From a virus, in IMG/VR virus record IMGVR_UViG_3300046780_000444, positions 1 to 50,319 of that record: 50,319 nt of DNA. One strand, given 5' to 3'. The translations under genes were made by a program, and so were the position numbers. Shown here one piece after another: positions 40,213-47,360 of this stretch. Position 1 is the stretch's first letter, and every line of letters begins with the position of its first letter. Under the pieces are notes generated by a model. That model saw only the letters and a program-made list of their open reading frames with translations. It had not been told where the DNA came from and ran no database searches.

Positions 40213-40652
40213 CAGTATGACCCTGCATCGATTGCGCTGACATTCAGCGGCGTGGTCGTGCCATTTCCTTTGATCGACGTTCCATCAACCGACACCGGCG
40301 AGACTTGCGCGTCGACATAAGCCTTCGTTACGGCATGCAGCGGCGCAGTCGGCGGCCCGCTCAGCGTAAGCAAGCCGGTCAAGATACCGCCCGTCATGGG
40401 CAGGACGTTCACCCACACCGCGTTGCTGCGGCCGTAGCTCGTGCTATCGAGCGGCGCATCCGAGATGCCCGCGCCGCCGACCGGCACGCGCCAGGTGATA
40501 TGCGAGCTGCCGTCCGTCGTCAGCGCCGCGCCGTTGCTGCCGCCCGCGATGGCGAGATATTGCGGGTCGCTCATCGTGATCTTGCCGCCCGCCGCCGTCA
40601 CGATGGTCGGGGTGTTGATGCCGTTCGCGAGCTGCCAGGCGTTCGTCGCCAT
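40212..40652 (-). CDS. Short tail-fibre component (146 aa)
   Basis: A 146-residue protein from the ATG at 40652, fixed by the TGATG overlap. It starts MATNAWQLANGINTPTIVTA, has GSSHITWRVPVGGAGISDAP, and one MTGGILTGLLTLSGPPTAPLHAVTKAYVDA-type unit (about 86-115), the same repeat as in the next gene. A long open frame further upstream is antisense-like. It could be an alternate shaft segment or a linker between the 450-residue and 532-residue fibre proteins. Confidence 0.78.
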   Translation of the reverse strand: MATNAWQLANGINTPTIVTAAGGKITMSDPQYLAIAGGSNGAALTTDGSSHITWRVPVGGAGISDAPLDSTSYGRSNAVWVNVLPMTGGILTGLLTLSGPPTAPLHAVTKAYVDAQVSPVSVDGTSIKGNGTTTPLNVSAIDAGSY

Positions 40653-42004
40653 CAGGGACCACCCCCGGGAAGGCCGACCACCATCCACTTGTCGGCGTCG
40701 GCTTCGGGCGCGACGATGAAATCGATGAAGCCCGCGCGTGTCGTGTAATCGCCGCCCGCTTCCTGGATGATGCCGTTGAGTGAGACAATGCAATCGACCG
40801 AGCCCGGCGGCGTGATCGTGCCGCCTGTCGAGTTCTGCAGCGGGAACGTCTTCGCGACGCCGTCGAACACCCAAAGCGAGGTGTTCACCTTGACGCCGGA
40901 GGGCGGCACCGAGACCGGGCTCACCTTCTTGAGGCCGATGATCTCGACCGTGCTGGGCGTGGTCACGGTAGACGTGAGCGTCACGCTGCTCGATGCAATC
41001 GTGTAATCGAGCACGGCAAGCAGCTTCACGCCGTTGAGATAGACCGCGATCTCGGAATTGACCGCGTCGAGAACCATCGTGTTGCCGTGATAATCGACGC
41101 CGGTGAAGACCGTCGTGGGCGTGGCCGGAAGATAGAGATATTCGCTGACCGTCGCGGGCGCGGGCTGCACCACGTCGTGCCAGAGCACGCCGTCGTAGAC
41201 CTGCGTCGTCTGCGACGTCGTATTCCAATACATCGCCCCGGGCGAGACCGGATCGCCGCATGTCGTATGCGTCGGCGGGTTGGCGTAAGCGCCGAGCCAA
41301 TAGCTTTGGATCGCGCACACCGCTTCGCCGGATGCATCGGTGACGATCTGGGCGGCGTTGTTCGCCCACCACCGGGAACTCCAATGGTCCCCGGTCACGT
41401 CCATCACCGCCAAGATATTCGGCGGGATCGTATCCGGCATGTGCTCGGCCCAGGCTTGCGTCAAGACGCCATAATCCGCGCACACCGCTTCGGAGCCGTC
41501 CGCGTCGTTCGCGGCATTCTCGGCGTCCGTCGCCGAGGCCGCGGCTTCGAGCGCCGACTGCGCGGCTTCCGCCGCCGAGTTCGCCGCATCAAGCGTATCT
41601 TGATCCGCGCGGGTAGCAGCATCTTGAATGACAGCATGCTGCGTGACGGCTGCGCGCACGGCAGCTTGCGCGATCTCGGCCGCGCCGCTTGCAAGTTGTG
41701 CCTGCGCCGCAGCGGTTTCTGCAAAGGGCGTGAGCTTTGCGACCGCGTCGCTGGCGATAAATTCAAACAAAGCATTCACGAGCTGCGGCTTTCCGACCGC
41801 GCCCGGGCGCAGCGTGCCATCCGAGTTGAGCGAGGTCCCAACCCATGCGATGATTGCGCTGATGACTTTGCGCAGGCGGGCAAGCTCGGCGTCGAGCCGA
41901 TCGCCGGGCGGCGGTGACGCGGGATGGTTTACCTGGAAGTCGGTAAATGAATATTGCTTATCGGGCGCCACCGGCATGGGCGCGCGCGAGGGCGTTCCAT
42001 CCAT
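40652..42004 (-). CDS. Tail fibre/adapter protein (450 aa)
   Basis: A 450-residue protein using the ATG at 42004 with AAGGA about 11 nt upstream; the frame is open 75 nt further. It starts MDGTPSRAPMPVAPDKQYSF, with TDFQVNHPASPPPGDRLDAE and LARLRKVISAIIAWVGTSLN, a common N-terminal tail-attachment block. A long Ala-rich coiled coil (DAANSAAEAAQSALEAAASA) follows, then beta-rich modules (VFTGVDYHGNTMVLDAVNSE, IAVYLNGVKLLAVLDYTIAS). It likely anchors the fibres to the tail and heads the fibre operon. Confidence 0.85.
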   Translation of the reverse strand: MDGTPSRAPMPVAPDKQYSFTDFQVNHPASPPPGDRLDAELARLRKVISAIIAWVGTSLNSDGTLRPGAVGKPQLVNALFEFIASDAVAKLTPFAETAAAQAQLASGAAEIAQAAVRAAVTQHAVIQDAATRADQDTLDAANSAAEAAQSALEAAASATDAENAANDADGSEAVCADYGVLTQAWAEHMPDTIPPNILAVMDVTGDHWSSRWWANNAAQIVTDASGEAVCAIQSYWLGAYANPPTHTTCGDPVSPGAMYWNTTSQTTQVYDGVLWHDVVQPAPATVSEYLYLPATPTTVFTGVDYHGNTMVLDAVNSEIAVYLNGVKLLAVLDYTIASSSVTLTSTVTTPSTVEIIGLKKVSPVSVPPSGVKVNTSLWVFDGVAKTFPLQNSTGGTITPPGSVDCIVSLNGIIQEAGGDYTTRAGFIDFIVAPEADADKWMVVGLPGGGP

Positions 42005-42364
42005 CGCAGGTTTTGTCCTTCCGCCGCGCACGTTACACGTGAAACACGCCAGACAAAAGACAAAATCAAGGGGTGGCATGCCCAGAGCCGCAGAAACCCA
42101 AGGCTTAGGGGATCGTTAGCTAAGACAAATCAATTTTAAAACCACAGAAATTTGGCCGAAAGGCCAGACGTCGTTAGCTAGAGCCAATGAAAGTTAAAAA
42201 GTGGCGGATTTCCTCGCGAGGTCATCATGTGGGGAGCGCGCGGGCGGCGGGATCCCCCCAGGGGTGGCGGAAGCCCTGGCGGCCGGTCCCGGGACCGCCG
42301 GGACCGCTCGGGACCGCGCCCTTCCCCTCAGATAGGGAAGGGACAAGTCAACGGGACCAATGGC
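42005..42364. other. Intergenic stretch upstream of the fibre genes
   Basis: No gene is supported in these 360 bases. They contain a 9-nt direct repeat CGTTAGCTA (42114-42122 and 42172-42180), a GGCC-gaaa-GGCC hairpin (42154-42165), a GC block rich in GGTCCC/GGGACC, and the hairpin at 42319-42342. A fibre-operon promoter on the minus strand is expected here; the AT-rich part around 42120-42200 is the best place, but I cannot fix -35 and -10 boxes. Confidence 0.5.
42319..42342 (-). terminator. Hairpin after the 117-residue gene
   Basis: CCCTTCCC (42319-42326) pairs with GGGAAGGG (42335-42342) across an 8-nt loop, 22 nt past the stop of the minus-strand gene ending at 42365. No clear U-run follows. 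It may be a weak terminator that separates the two leading late genes from the fibre operon. Confidence 0.4.
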
Positions 42365-42718
42365 TTAGCTGATTAGTCCCATGCCGATCAGCGACCGAAG
42401 CCGTTCCAACTCAGCCACCAGCTCGGCCCGGGACAAGGTTGCAAGCGCCGCACCACTACGTTCCGGTGCAGCTTGGTGCCTGCCAATCAACCCTTCTATC
42501 TCTGCTAGAGTACGCGCTGCAATCACTCGCGCCGATGCTGGAATGTCGTTTGAATTCAATAGCTTAGTTAAAGTTTCAGCGACCTGATAACCCTCACGTT
42601 TTGTAATGTCCTGCCCTACAACCTTAGTCGGGACAAGCCTAGTCCCGGGCTTGGTCCCGTTGGTCCCGGGCTTGTCCCGCAGCTTGCCCGGGACAAGCAC
42701 GCGTTTAGCGATTTTCAT
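42365..42718 (-). CDS. Possible terminase small subunit (117 aa)
   Basis: A 117-residue protein starting MKIAKRVLVPGKLRDKPGTN, with a Gly/Thr/Pro linker made from repeated GGTCCCG-like DNA. The second half is helical: QVAETLTKLLNSNDIPASAR, VIAARTLAEIEGLIGRHQAA and LSRAELVAELERLRSLIGMG. The 'IPASARVxAARTLAEIxGxIGRHQ' pattern is seen in small proteins near packaging genes. A TerS role is possible; terminase large lies 5.5 kb downstream in the same direction. It overlaps the upstream gene by 14 nt. Confidence 0.6.
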   Translation of the reverse strand: MKIAKRVLVPGKLRDKPGTNGTKPGTRLVPTKVVGQDITKREGYQVAETLTKLLNSNDIPASARVIAARTLAEIEGLIGRHQAAPERSGAALATLSRAELVAELERLRSLIGMGLIS

Positions 42719-43163
42719 ACCACCATGCCGTTGTTGAGCGGCGGCCGGGCGCCGCTGCTAGATCGATCGCTTGCCGCTGCACTTGGGACCAATGCAACGG
42801 CGCCGTGAAGCGCCTGTCCCATGCCAGGACAAGCGCCAAGCGCTGCGGCGCGCGCTTGCTTGTCTCAATTCCGTTCAAGTTTCGCCAGACAGGCAATGCC
42901 AGCAATTCAAGCGGCAGCAAGCCTGCCGTTTCGAGCCTCGCCAGCATGCGAGTTTCGCCCCGACCATATGCAGCCGACTGTCGGGACAACCGGCCGCTAT
43001 GCCGGACGCAATGCTTTTGCCCCTTCAACGCAAGTTGAGTGCAGCGCTTGCACTTGGGTTGCTGATCGATCGGGATCTGACAGCGCAGCAATGCCGCAAT
43101 GCTGTTCGGCGAGCCTCGCCAGCCACCGACCCTTTTCACTTCACCTAGCTGCACTTGTCGCAT
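42705..43163 (-). CDS. Zinc-binding late protein, first late gene (152 aa)
   Basis: A 152-residue protein taken from the ATG at 43163 (an open frame reaches 43235). It starts MRQVQLGEVKRVGGWRGSPN. The cluster CKRCTQLALKGQKHCVRHSG (three Cys, His) resembles the short zinc-binding motif of HGGxSTG-type phage proteins. The rest is helical and basic. It is the first gene of the minus-strand late region, divergent from the AAA/VWA operon, so it could be a late regulator or a packaging factor. Neither is proven. Confidence 0.65.
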   Translation of the reverse strand: MRQVQLGEVKRVGGWRGSPNSIAALLRCQIPIDQQPKCKRCTQLALKGQKHCVRHSGRLSRQSAAYGRGETRMLARLETAGLLPLELLALPVWRNLNGIETSKRAPQRLALVLAWDRRFTAPLHWSQVQRQAIDLAAAPGRRSTTAWWYENR

Positions 43164-43182
43164 TGGTCCCGCTTTTCGCTTG

Positions 43183-43211
43183 TCTTGGTTGTGTCTTGCG
43201 ATTATACCTTT
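43183..43211 (+). promoter_or_regulatory. Promoter of the AAA-VWA operon
   Basis: TTGTCT and TATACC are separated by 17 nt, in a locally AT-rich stretch, 60-80 nt before the GTG start at 43267. A TTGTGTCTTGCGA motif, one of the recurrent intergenic words, lies within the spacer. A sigma-70-like promoter is the simple reading; box positions may be off by a base or two. Confidence 0.55.
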
Positions 43212-43266
43212 TGTTGCGACACCTAACCACACCAACCTACACCAAGCGAAAGAAGGAACTAAATCA

Positions 43267-44697
43267 GTGGCTTATCCATCTCACATTGCGCGCGCGGCAT
43301 TGCGCCGTGCGCTTCGCGACAGCAAGGGTGACGTTACAGGCGTGCTTCATGGCCGTCTTGTGAACGATCTCACGATCGCTGAATTGAATGCTGCGCTTAT
43401 CGCGCTAGGGCAAGACCCCGACGCGATCGCGCGCGCTGCACTCAATCCGCTTTACGCTCCAATGCAAGCGCAAGCGATCGAGGCTCCTGCGATCGAGGAC
43501 GAGCCGCAAGCGGTCGAGGCTCCTGCGATCGAGAACGAGCCGACGCCCGACGAAGACCCTCACGGTGATGCGGCCGCGATCGAAGCTGAGATGCAATCGA
43601 TCCGAGGCTTGATCGCAACGGGCGGGTTCAGCGCTTTCGACGATAAGCTTCGCGCGCTTGTCATCGAAGCACGCAAGCCTGCGGTGGAAATACGCGTTGA
43701 AGTGCCGATCGATGGCGGCGGCACCGCAATCGCGCATGCGAGCAAACCCACAGGCAAGCATGCAACGTGGCGCGCGCTGTTCGGTATCACCGGACCGCTT
43801 GGCAAGCGCGAGACTGCGTTGTGGGACGGCATGCATCCTCACACTCCTGCGATCGATGATCGCTATGCGTGGCCTGCCTGCACCGCTGCGGTCCTCACTC
43901 AAATCGCGCGCGGGAAGAACATCATGCTCTTTGGTCCTGCAGGGACGGGCAAGACGCAATTCATGGCTCAGCTTGCAGCACGCACCGGCCGTCCCTATGC
44001 GCTCATAAGCTGCGACAACGGGACCGAAGCGGCCGCGCTGAAAGGCATGACCGTACCCGATGCAAGCGGAGGCGTGACATGGCAGGACGGGCAATTGACG
44101 CGCGCCATCAAGACGCCCGGATGCATCATATGCCTGGACGAGCCGAGCGTTGCGCGCTCTGGCGCGCTGTTCGTCCTGCAAAATGTGCTGGAGGATCGCA
44201 AGCTGTTTCTTGATGAGACAGGCGAGCGAGTGACAGTCGCGCCCAGCGTGATTTTTGCCGCAACCGACAACACCAACGGGACAGGCGGAGGGAGCCGCAA
44301 AGGCTACACCGACACCAATCGTCTTAATCACGCGTTCCTCGATCGCTTGAGCGTACGCGTGAAGTTCGATTATATGTCCCCCGACAGCGAGGCGCGCGTA
44401 ATCGTGGCGAAAACAGGTTGCACGCTCGCACTGGCAAGCTTGCTGGTATCCGCTGCGACTGTGACACGCGCCGCAGCCAACGATGCGACGCTATCGCATG
44501 GCATTGGGCTTCGACGCCTGTTCGCATGGGCCGAATTGCTGACCGATGGCATTGGCGCGGCCGATGCTTTTGAAATGGCAATTCTGAATTGCGCCGCCGA
44601 GCAAGACGTTGAAGCCCTGCGCGAACAATGCTTGCTTGCTTACGACGCTGGCAACGTGAAGCGCGCGCTCGAAGCCGTTGCGCAAGGGGGGAACTGA
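43267..44697 (+). CDS. MoxR/CobS-type AAA+ ATPase
   Basis: A 476-residue protein from the GTG at 43267, with AAGGA 9 nt upstream. Residues 1-160 are accessory: a short helical part, then repeated EAPAIEDEP/EAPAIENEP units. The AAA+ module has Walker A LFGPAGTGKT (223-230 region), Walker B CIICLDEPSVA (D291, E292) and sensor 1 IFAATDNTNGTG (N335). This is the MoxR/CobS group that works with a VWA partner, here encoded next. Such pairs act as metal-chelatase-like or assembly chaperones. The target in phages is unknown. It reads opposite to the late operon, with its own promoter. Confidence 0.9.
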   Translation: MAYPSHIARAALRRALRDSKGDVTGVLHGRLVNDLTIAELNAALIALGQDPDAIARAALNPLYAPMQAQAIEAPAIEDEPQAVEAPAIENEPTPDEDPHGDAAAIEAEMQSIRGLIATGGFSAFDDKLRALVIEARKPAVEIRVEVPIDGGGTAIAHASKPTGKHATWRALFGITGPLGKRETALWDGMHPHTPAIDDRYAWPACTAAVLTQIARGKNIMLFGPAGTGKTQFMAQLAARTGRPYALISCDNGTEAAALKGMTVPDASGGVTWQDGQLTRAIKTPGCIICLDEPSVARSGALFVLQNVLEDRKLFLDETGERVTVAPSVIFAATDNTNGTGGGSRKGYTDTNRLNHAFLDRLSVRVKFDYMSPDSEARVIVAKTGCTLALASLLVSAATVTRAAANDATLSHGIGLRRLFAWAELLTDGIGAADAFEMAILNCAAEQDVEALREQCLLAYDAGNVKRALEAVAQGGN

Positions 44698-44701
44698 ACC
44701 C

Positions 44702-46552
44702 ATGCCGCGCTACATCGAAGTAACTGCAGCCGCGCGTGAGACAGCCACCAAGCTGCTCGCGTTGCGCAGCGCCAATGCGCACAAGGTTGCCATCACGACG
44801 CGCGGCGGAAAAACCGCCTCCGTTGATTGGTCCAGCAACCATGCGACTATCAACATGCCGAGCCTTCCGCCCGACGCGTCATTGACGCGTGCAGAAGCGG
44901 ATCGCTTGGTGGCTTTCATCGCGCATGAATGCTGCCACGTCCTGCACTCGGATCGAAGCCAGTGGCAGCGCGCATGCGCTGCAGGCGCACGCGTGCAAGC
45001 TTGGACCAACGCACTGGAAGATGTGCGGATCGAAGCACGCGAAATCAAAGCCGGGAACTTTCCAGCTTTGCGCACCGTGCTTTCAAGCATGGCCAACCAC
45101 CTGCACTATGAAGCCATGACAGCGGCCGCAACGCATGGCCGCATCATTGGCGCAAGCGTTGCGGATGCCCCTTATGTCGCATGCATCCTGGGGCGCGTTG
45201 CCAATGGCTATGCGATACCCGCAAGCGAGAACCTTGCTGCAAGCTTGAGCCCGCAAACCCGCAAGCTTGTTGACCATGCGCTGGCACGCATCGGCCGTTG
45301 CAAGAACACTTCGGACGTTGTGGAGCTTGCGCTTGAACTTGTCGCGATGGAGCAAGCGCTGCAGCCGCAAGGCAAGCCCAACGCTCAGGGCGATGACAGC
45401 GCTCGGGGCAAGGGCGATGATGCGAGCAAGCCCGATGCAAGCAAGGGCGATGACAGCGCTCAGGGCGATGACAGCGCTCAGGGCGATGACAGCGCTCAGG
45501 GCGATGACAGCGCTCAGGGCGACGAGGCTCAGGGCGACGAGGCTCAGGGCGACGAGGCTCAGGGCGACGAGGCTCAGGGCGATACCAGGCCCGGAGATGG
45601 TTCCGGCAATGAGATTGCTTCGGACGTCGATCTTACGGACGCAATCGATGCAATCGCCAAGCGCGCGGGCATTGCCGATCTAAACGAGCACAACGTGACT
45701 GATAAAAGCTATCTCCTGCCAACCCTCGCCACCAAGGTCACGCAAGCATGGCAAGGGCATGCCAACGGCAATAGAGGCAGCGCAGACATGCTCGCCGAGC
45801 GCATGCCGCGCAATTCGGTCCTGCATGGTCAAATCGCGCGCTTGCTTGTCACCGACGAGCAACGCCGTGTCACGCACCATGAAAGCAGCGGCAGGCTCGA
45901 TCGGCGCGCGCTTGCCCGCATGCGGACTGGTGCGACCGATGTCTATTCGCGCCGCTCCGACACGCCCGGGATCGATACCGCGCTGTTGATCCTCATCGAT
46001 GCATCCTCATCGATGCGGCTTTCGACGCCGAGCGGCCATACCCGCATGCAACTTGCCCAGACCACCGCATGGCACATTGGCCGCGCGGCGGAAAGCGCCA
46101 ATGCCAAGCTTGGCATTGCCAGCTTTCATTGGCGCGATGGTGTCACGGGGTCATCCTACACGGAGCTTGAAATGGTGAAGCCCTGGACCATGCCGATGGC
46201 CGCATGCGCTACGACCATTGCCGATATCGGCCCGGGCGGCCAAACCCCGCTTTCGCCTGCCATTGTCGAAGCAGCCAACATGCTCGCCGGGATCGATGCC
46301 TCGCGCCGTATCATCATGGTCCTGACCGATGGCGACTGCGATCTCGGCCCTGCGACCGTGACAGCCGCTTGTCGCTTGGCCGCAGCGCGAGGCGTCGAAA
46401 CCGTCGGTATCGGTCTTAACGCCCCGCGCGTCATTGCCGCTTTCCCCCCGCAGTACAGCGTCAACGTGGATGACCTAGCCCAACTATCGGCCAAGGGCTT
46501 AGGCGTTCTCGCCGACATGCTGGAGGACGCCAACCCTGTCGCAGCGGAATAG
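44702..46552 (+). CDS. CobT-like VWA protein with zincin motif
   Basis: A 616-residue protein starting MPRYIEVTAAARETATKLLA. The N-terminal part has FIAHECCHVLHSD (H75, E76, H79: HExxH), with NALEDVRIEARE downstream as a plausible third-ligand helix. An acidic linker follows, built from four GDDSAQ and four GDEAQ repeats. The C-terminal VWA domain has the MIDAS motif LIDASSSMRLS (D433, S435, S437), TPLSPAIVEAANM for the Thr position, and LTDGDCD. It lies four bases after the AAA gene: a classical MoxR-VWA pair. Zinc protease activity is unproven. Confidence 0.9.
   Translation: MPRYIEVTAAARETATKLLALRSANAHKVAITTRGGKTASVDWSSNHATINMPSLPPDASLTRAEADRLVAFIAHECCHVLHSDRSQWQRACAAGARVQAWTNALEDVRIEAREIKAGNFPALRTVLSSMANHLHYEAMTAAATHGRIIGASVADAPYVACILGRVANGYAIPASENLAASLSPQTRKLVDHALARIGRCKNTSDVVELALELVAMEQALQPQGKPNAQGDDSARGKGDDASKPDASKGDDSAQGDDSAQGDDSAQGDDSAQGDEAQGDEAQGDEAQGDEAQGDTRPGDGSGNEIASDVDLTDAIDAIAKRAGIADLNEHNVTDKSYLLPTLATKVTQAWQGHANGNRGSADMLAERMPRNSVLHGQIARLLVTDEQRRVTHHESSGRLDRRALARMRTGATDVYSRRSDTPGIDTALLILIDASSSMRLSTPSGHTRMQLAQTTAWHIGRAAESANAKLGIASFHWRDGVTGSSYTELEMVKPWTMPMAACATTIADIGPGGQTPLSPAIVEAANMLAGIDASRRIIMVLTDGDCDLGPATVTAACRLAAARGVETVGIGLNAPRVIAAFPPQYSVNVDDLAQLSAKGLGVLADMLEDANPVAAE
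45445..45576 (+). repeat. Four 18-nt plus four 15-nt tandem repeats in the VWA gene
   Basis: GGGCGATGACAGCGCTCA is repeated four times (45445-45516), followed by four copies of GGGCGACGAGGCTCA (45517-45576). The second unit looks like a shortened form of the first. They encode the acidic GDDSAQ/GDEAQ linker. The DNA copies are identical, so they probably expand and contract readily. Confidence 0.9.
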
Positions 46553-46675
46553 GGAAGCTTGCCTAGCGCCAAGCGGCCGCGCCCCGTCCCCCGACAGGGT
46601 TCCGCCGCTTGGCGCTCAGCAAGCTTCCCTTGTCCCCTTGAGGGACACCCTCTGGCGCTCCTGAAAGCATCCCCA

Positions 46676-46864
46676 ATGGCAAACCCTCTTAACCGCGTGC
46701 ACCTTGCCCGCTCAGCGCTTGGCATGACTGCCTGCGGCCGGATCGCGCGCGGGCTCATCCATCGCTTGCGCTGGAGCGATGCCCCTGCAACGCCTCGCCA
46801 TGCGCGCTGCAGGCATTGCCTACGCGCGATCCTCGCGCGGCCGCGATCCCGTCCTCGCCTCTAG
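46676..46864 (+). CDS. Small zinc-finger-like protein (62 aa)
   Basis: A 62-residue protein starting MANPLNRVHLARSALGMTAC, then GRIARGLIHRLRWSDAPATP and RHARCRHCLRAILARPRSRP. The pattern VHLA...(T)xCGR...W....xxxxCRxCLR is that of short His/Cys3 zinc proteins common in phages and plasmids. It is the third gene of the AAA-VWA operon, 120 nt after the VWA gene. The stop codon is at the start of the iteron array. No clear Shine-Dalgarno, which lowers confidence in the exact start. Confidence 0.6.
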   Translation: MANPLNRVHLARSALGMTACGRIARGLIHRLRWSDAPATPRHARCRHCLRAILARPRSRPRL

Positions 46865-46964
46865 GCTCCGATCGCGCCTGGGCTCCGATCGCGCCTGGGC
46901 TCCGATCGCGCCTGGGCTCCGATCGCGCCTGGGCTCCGATCGCGCCTGGGCTCCGATCGCGCCT
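46863..46964 (+). repeat. Six 17-nt iterons
   Basis: The unit GGGCTCCGATCGCGCCT occurs six times head to tail without a break; only the first base of the first copy differs (A). Each contains the palindrome CGATCG. Equal length, direct orientation and closeness to the primase-helicase gene resemble initiator-binding iterons of plasmid or phage origins. The array begins on the stop codon of the zinc-finger gene. Confidence 0.85.
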
Positions 46965-46979
46965 GCCGGGCGGCCGGAA

Positions 46980-47022
46980 CACCGCATAACGCCGGTTCCT
47001 CGGACACCGCATAACGCCGGTC
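46980..47022 (+). repeat. Two copies of CACCGCATAACGCCGGT
   Basis: CACCGCATAACGCCGGT occurs near 46980-46996 and 47005-47021, 25 nt apart. A related copy, CACCGCATAACGGCGG, lies at about 49910-49925 in the primase leader. The unit is not palindromic overall. It could be a binding site for a phage regulator or initiator, since all copies lie around the primase region. Confidence 0.6.
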
Positions 47023-47184
47023 TCACGCACCGCGGCGCTTTTGCCCCGCCTTTCGCGTCTTTGCTTTCAGCCTTCTAGCCGCACGATTAAGCGGCATATT
47101 TTCCGGCGCTCGCCTGAGTTCCGGATCACCATCGAACTCTGCCCGGAACGACAGATGACGATAACGATTTTGTTTCTTGGTCAT
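47023..47184 (-). CDS. Small basic protein beside the origin-like region (53 aa)
   Basis: A 53-codon frame with ATG at 47184 and GGAGG about 10 nt upstream. It starts MTKKQNRYRHLSFRAEFDGD, then PELRRAPENMPLNRAARRLK, and ends in a strongly basic KAGQKRRGA tail. The high Lys/Arg content fits a nucleic-acid-binding protein. It lies between the iterons and the large palindrome. It may be an initiator accessory or autoregulator of that site, inferred from place and charge only. The stop follows the CACCGCATAACG repeats. Confidence 0.65.
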   Translation of the reverse strand: MTKKQNRYRHLSFRAEFDGDPELRRAPENMPLNRAARRLKAKTRKAGQKRRGA

Positions 47185-47209
47185 GACGAGTTGCCCTCCC
47201 AGCTACTCT

Positions 47210-47334
47210 AGTGACGACCGTGACTTCTTTTCCCGTTCCCCCCTATACATTTCTAAACAGTGTATAGCATATATATATTTACACTGTTTAGTATTGCTAG
47301 GAGCCGAACCGGAAAAGAAGTCACGGTCGTCACT
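47210..47334. promoter_or_regulatory. 125-bp two-tier palindrome with AT-rich centre
   Basis: Outer arms of 24 bp (47210-47233 and 47311-47334) are perfect reverse complements. Inner arms of 12 bp, CTAAACAGTGTA (47253-47264) and TACACTGTTTAG (47280-47291), are also perfect. Both pairs share one centre at 47272. The 15-nt core is TAGCATATATATATT. GTTC/GAAC (47235-47238 and 47306-47309) add four more pairs. It lies between the primase stop and the small basic gene, in the most AT-rich part of the window. Candidates are a replication origin with its unwinding element, an operator complex or a resolution site. Confidence 0.8.
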
Positions 47335-47360
47335 CAATGGCGGATTTCTGCCGTTTTCCT

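Noticed and set aside
47210-47334. Hairpin telomere site as the firm call
   Set aside because: There is no protelomerase gene, the centre is not a perfect palindrome, and the contig ends point to a circular map. Kept only as an option in the finding.
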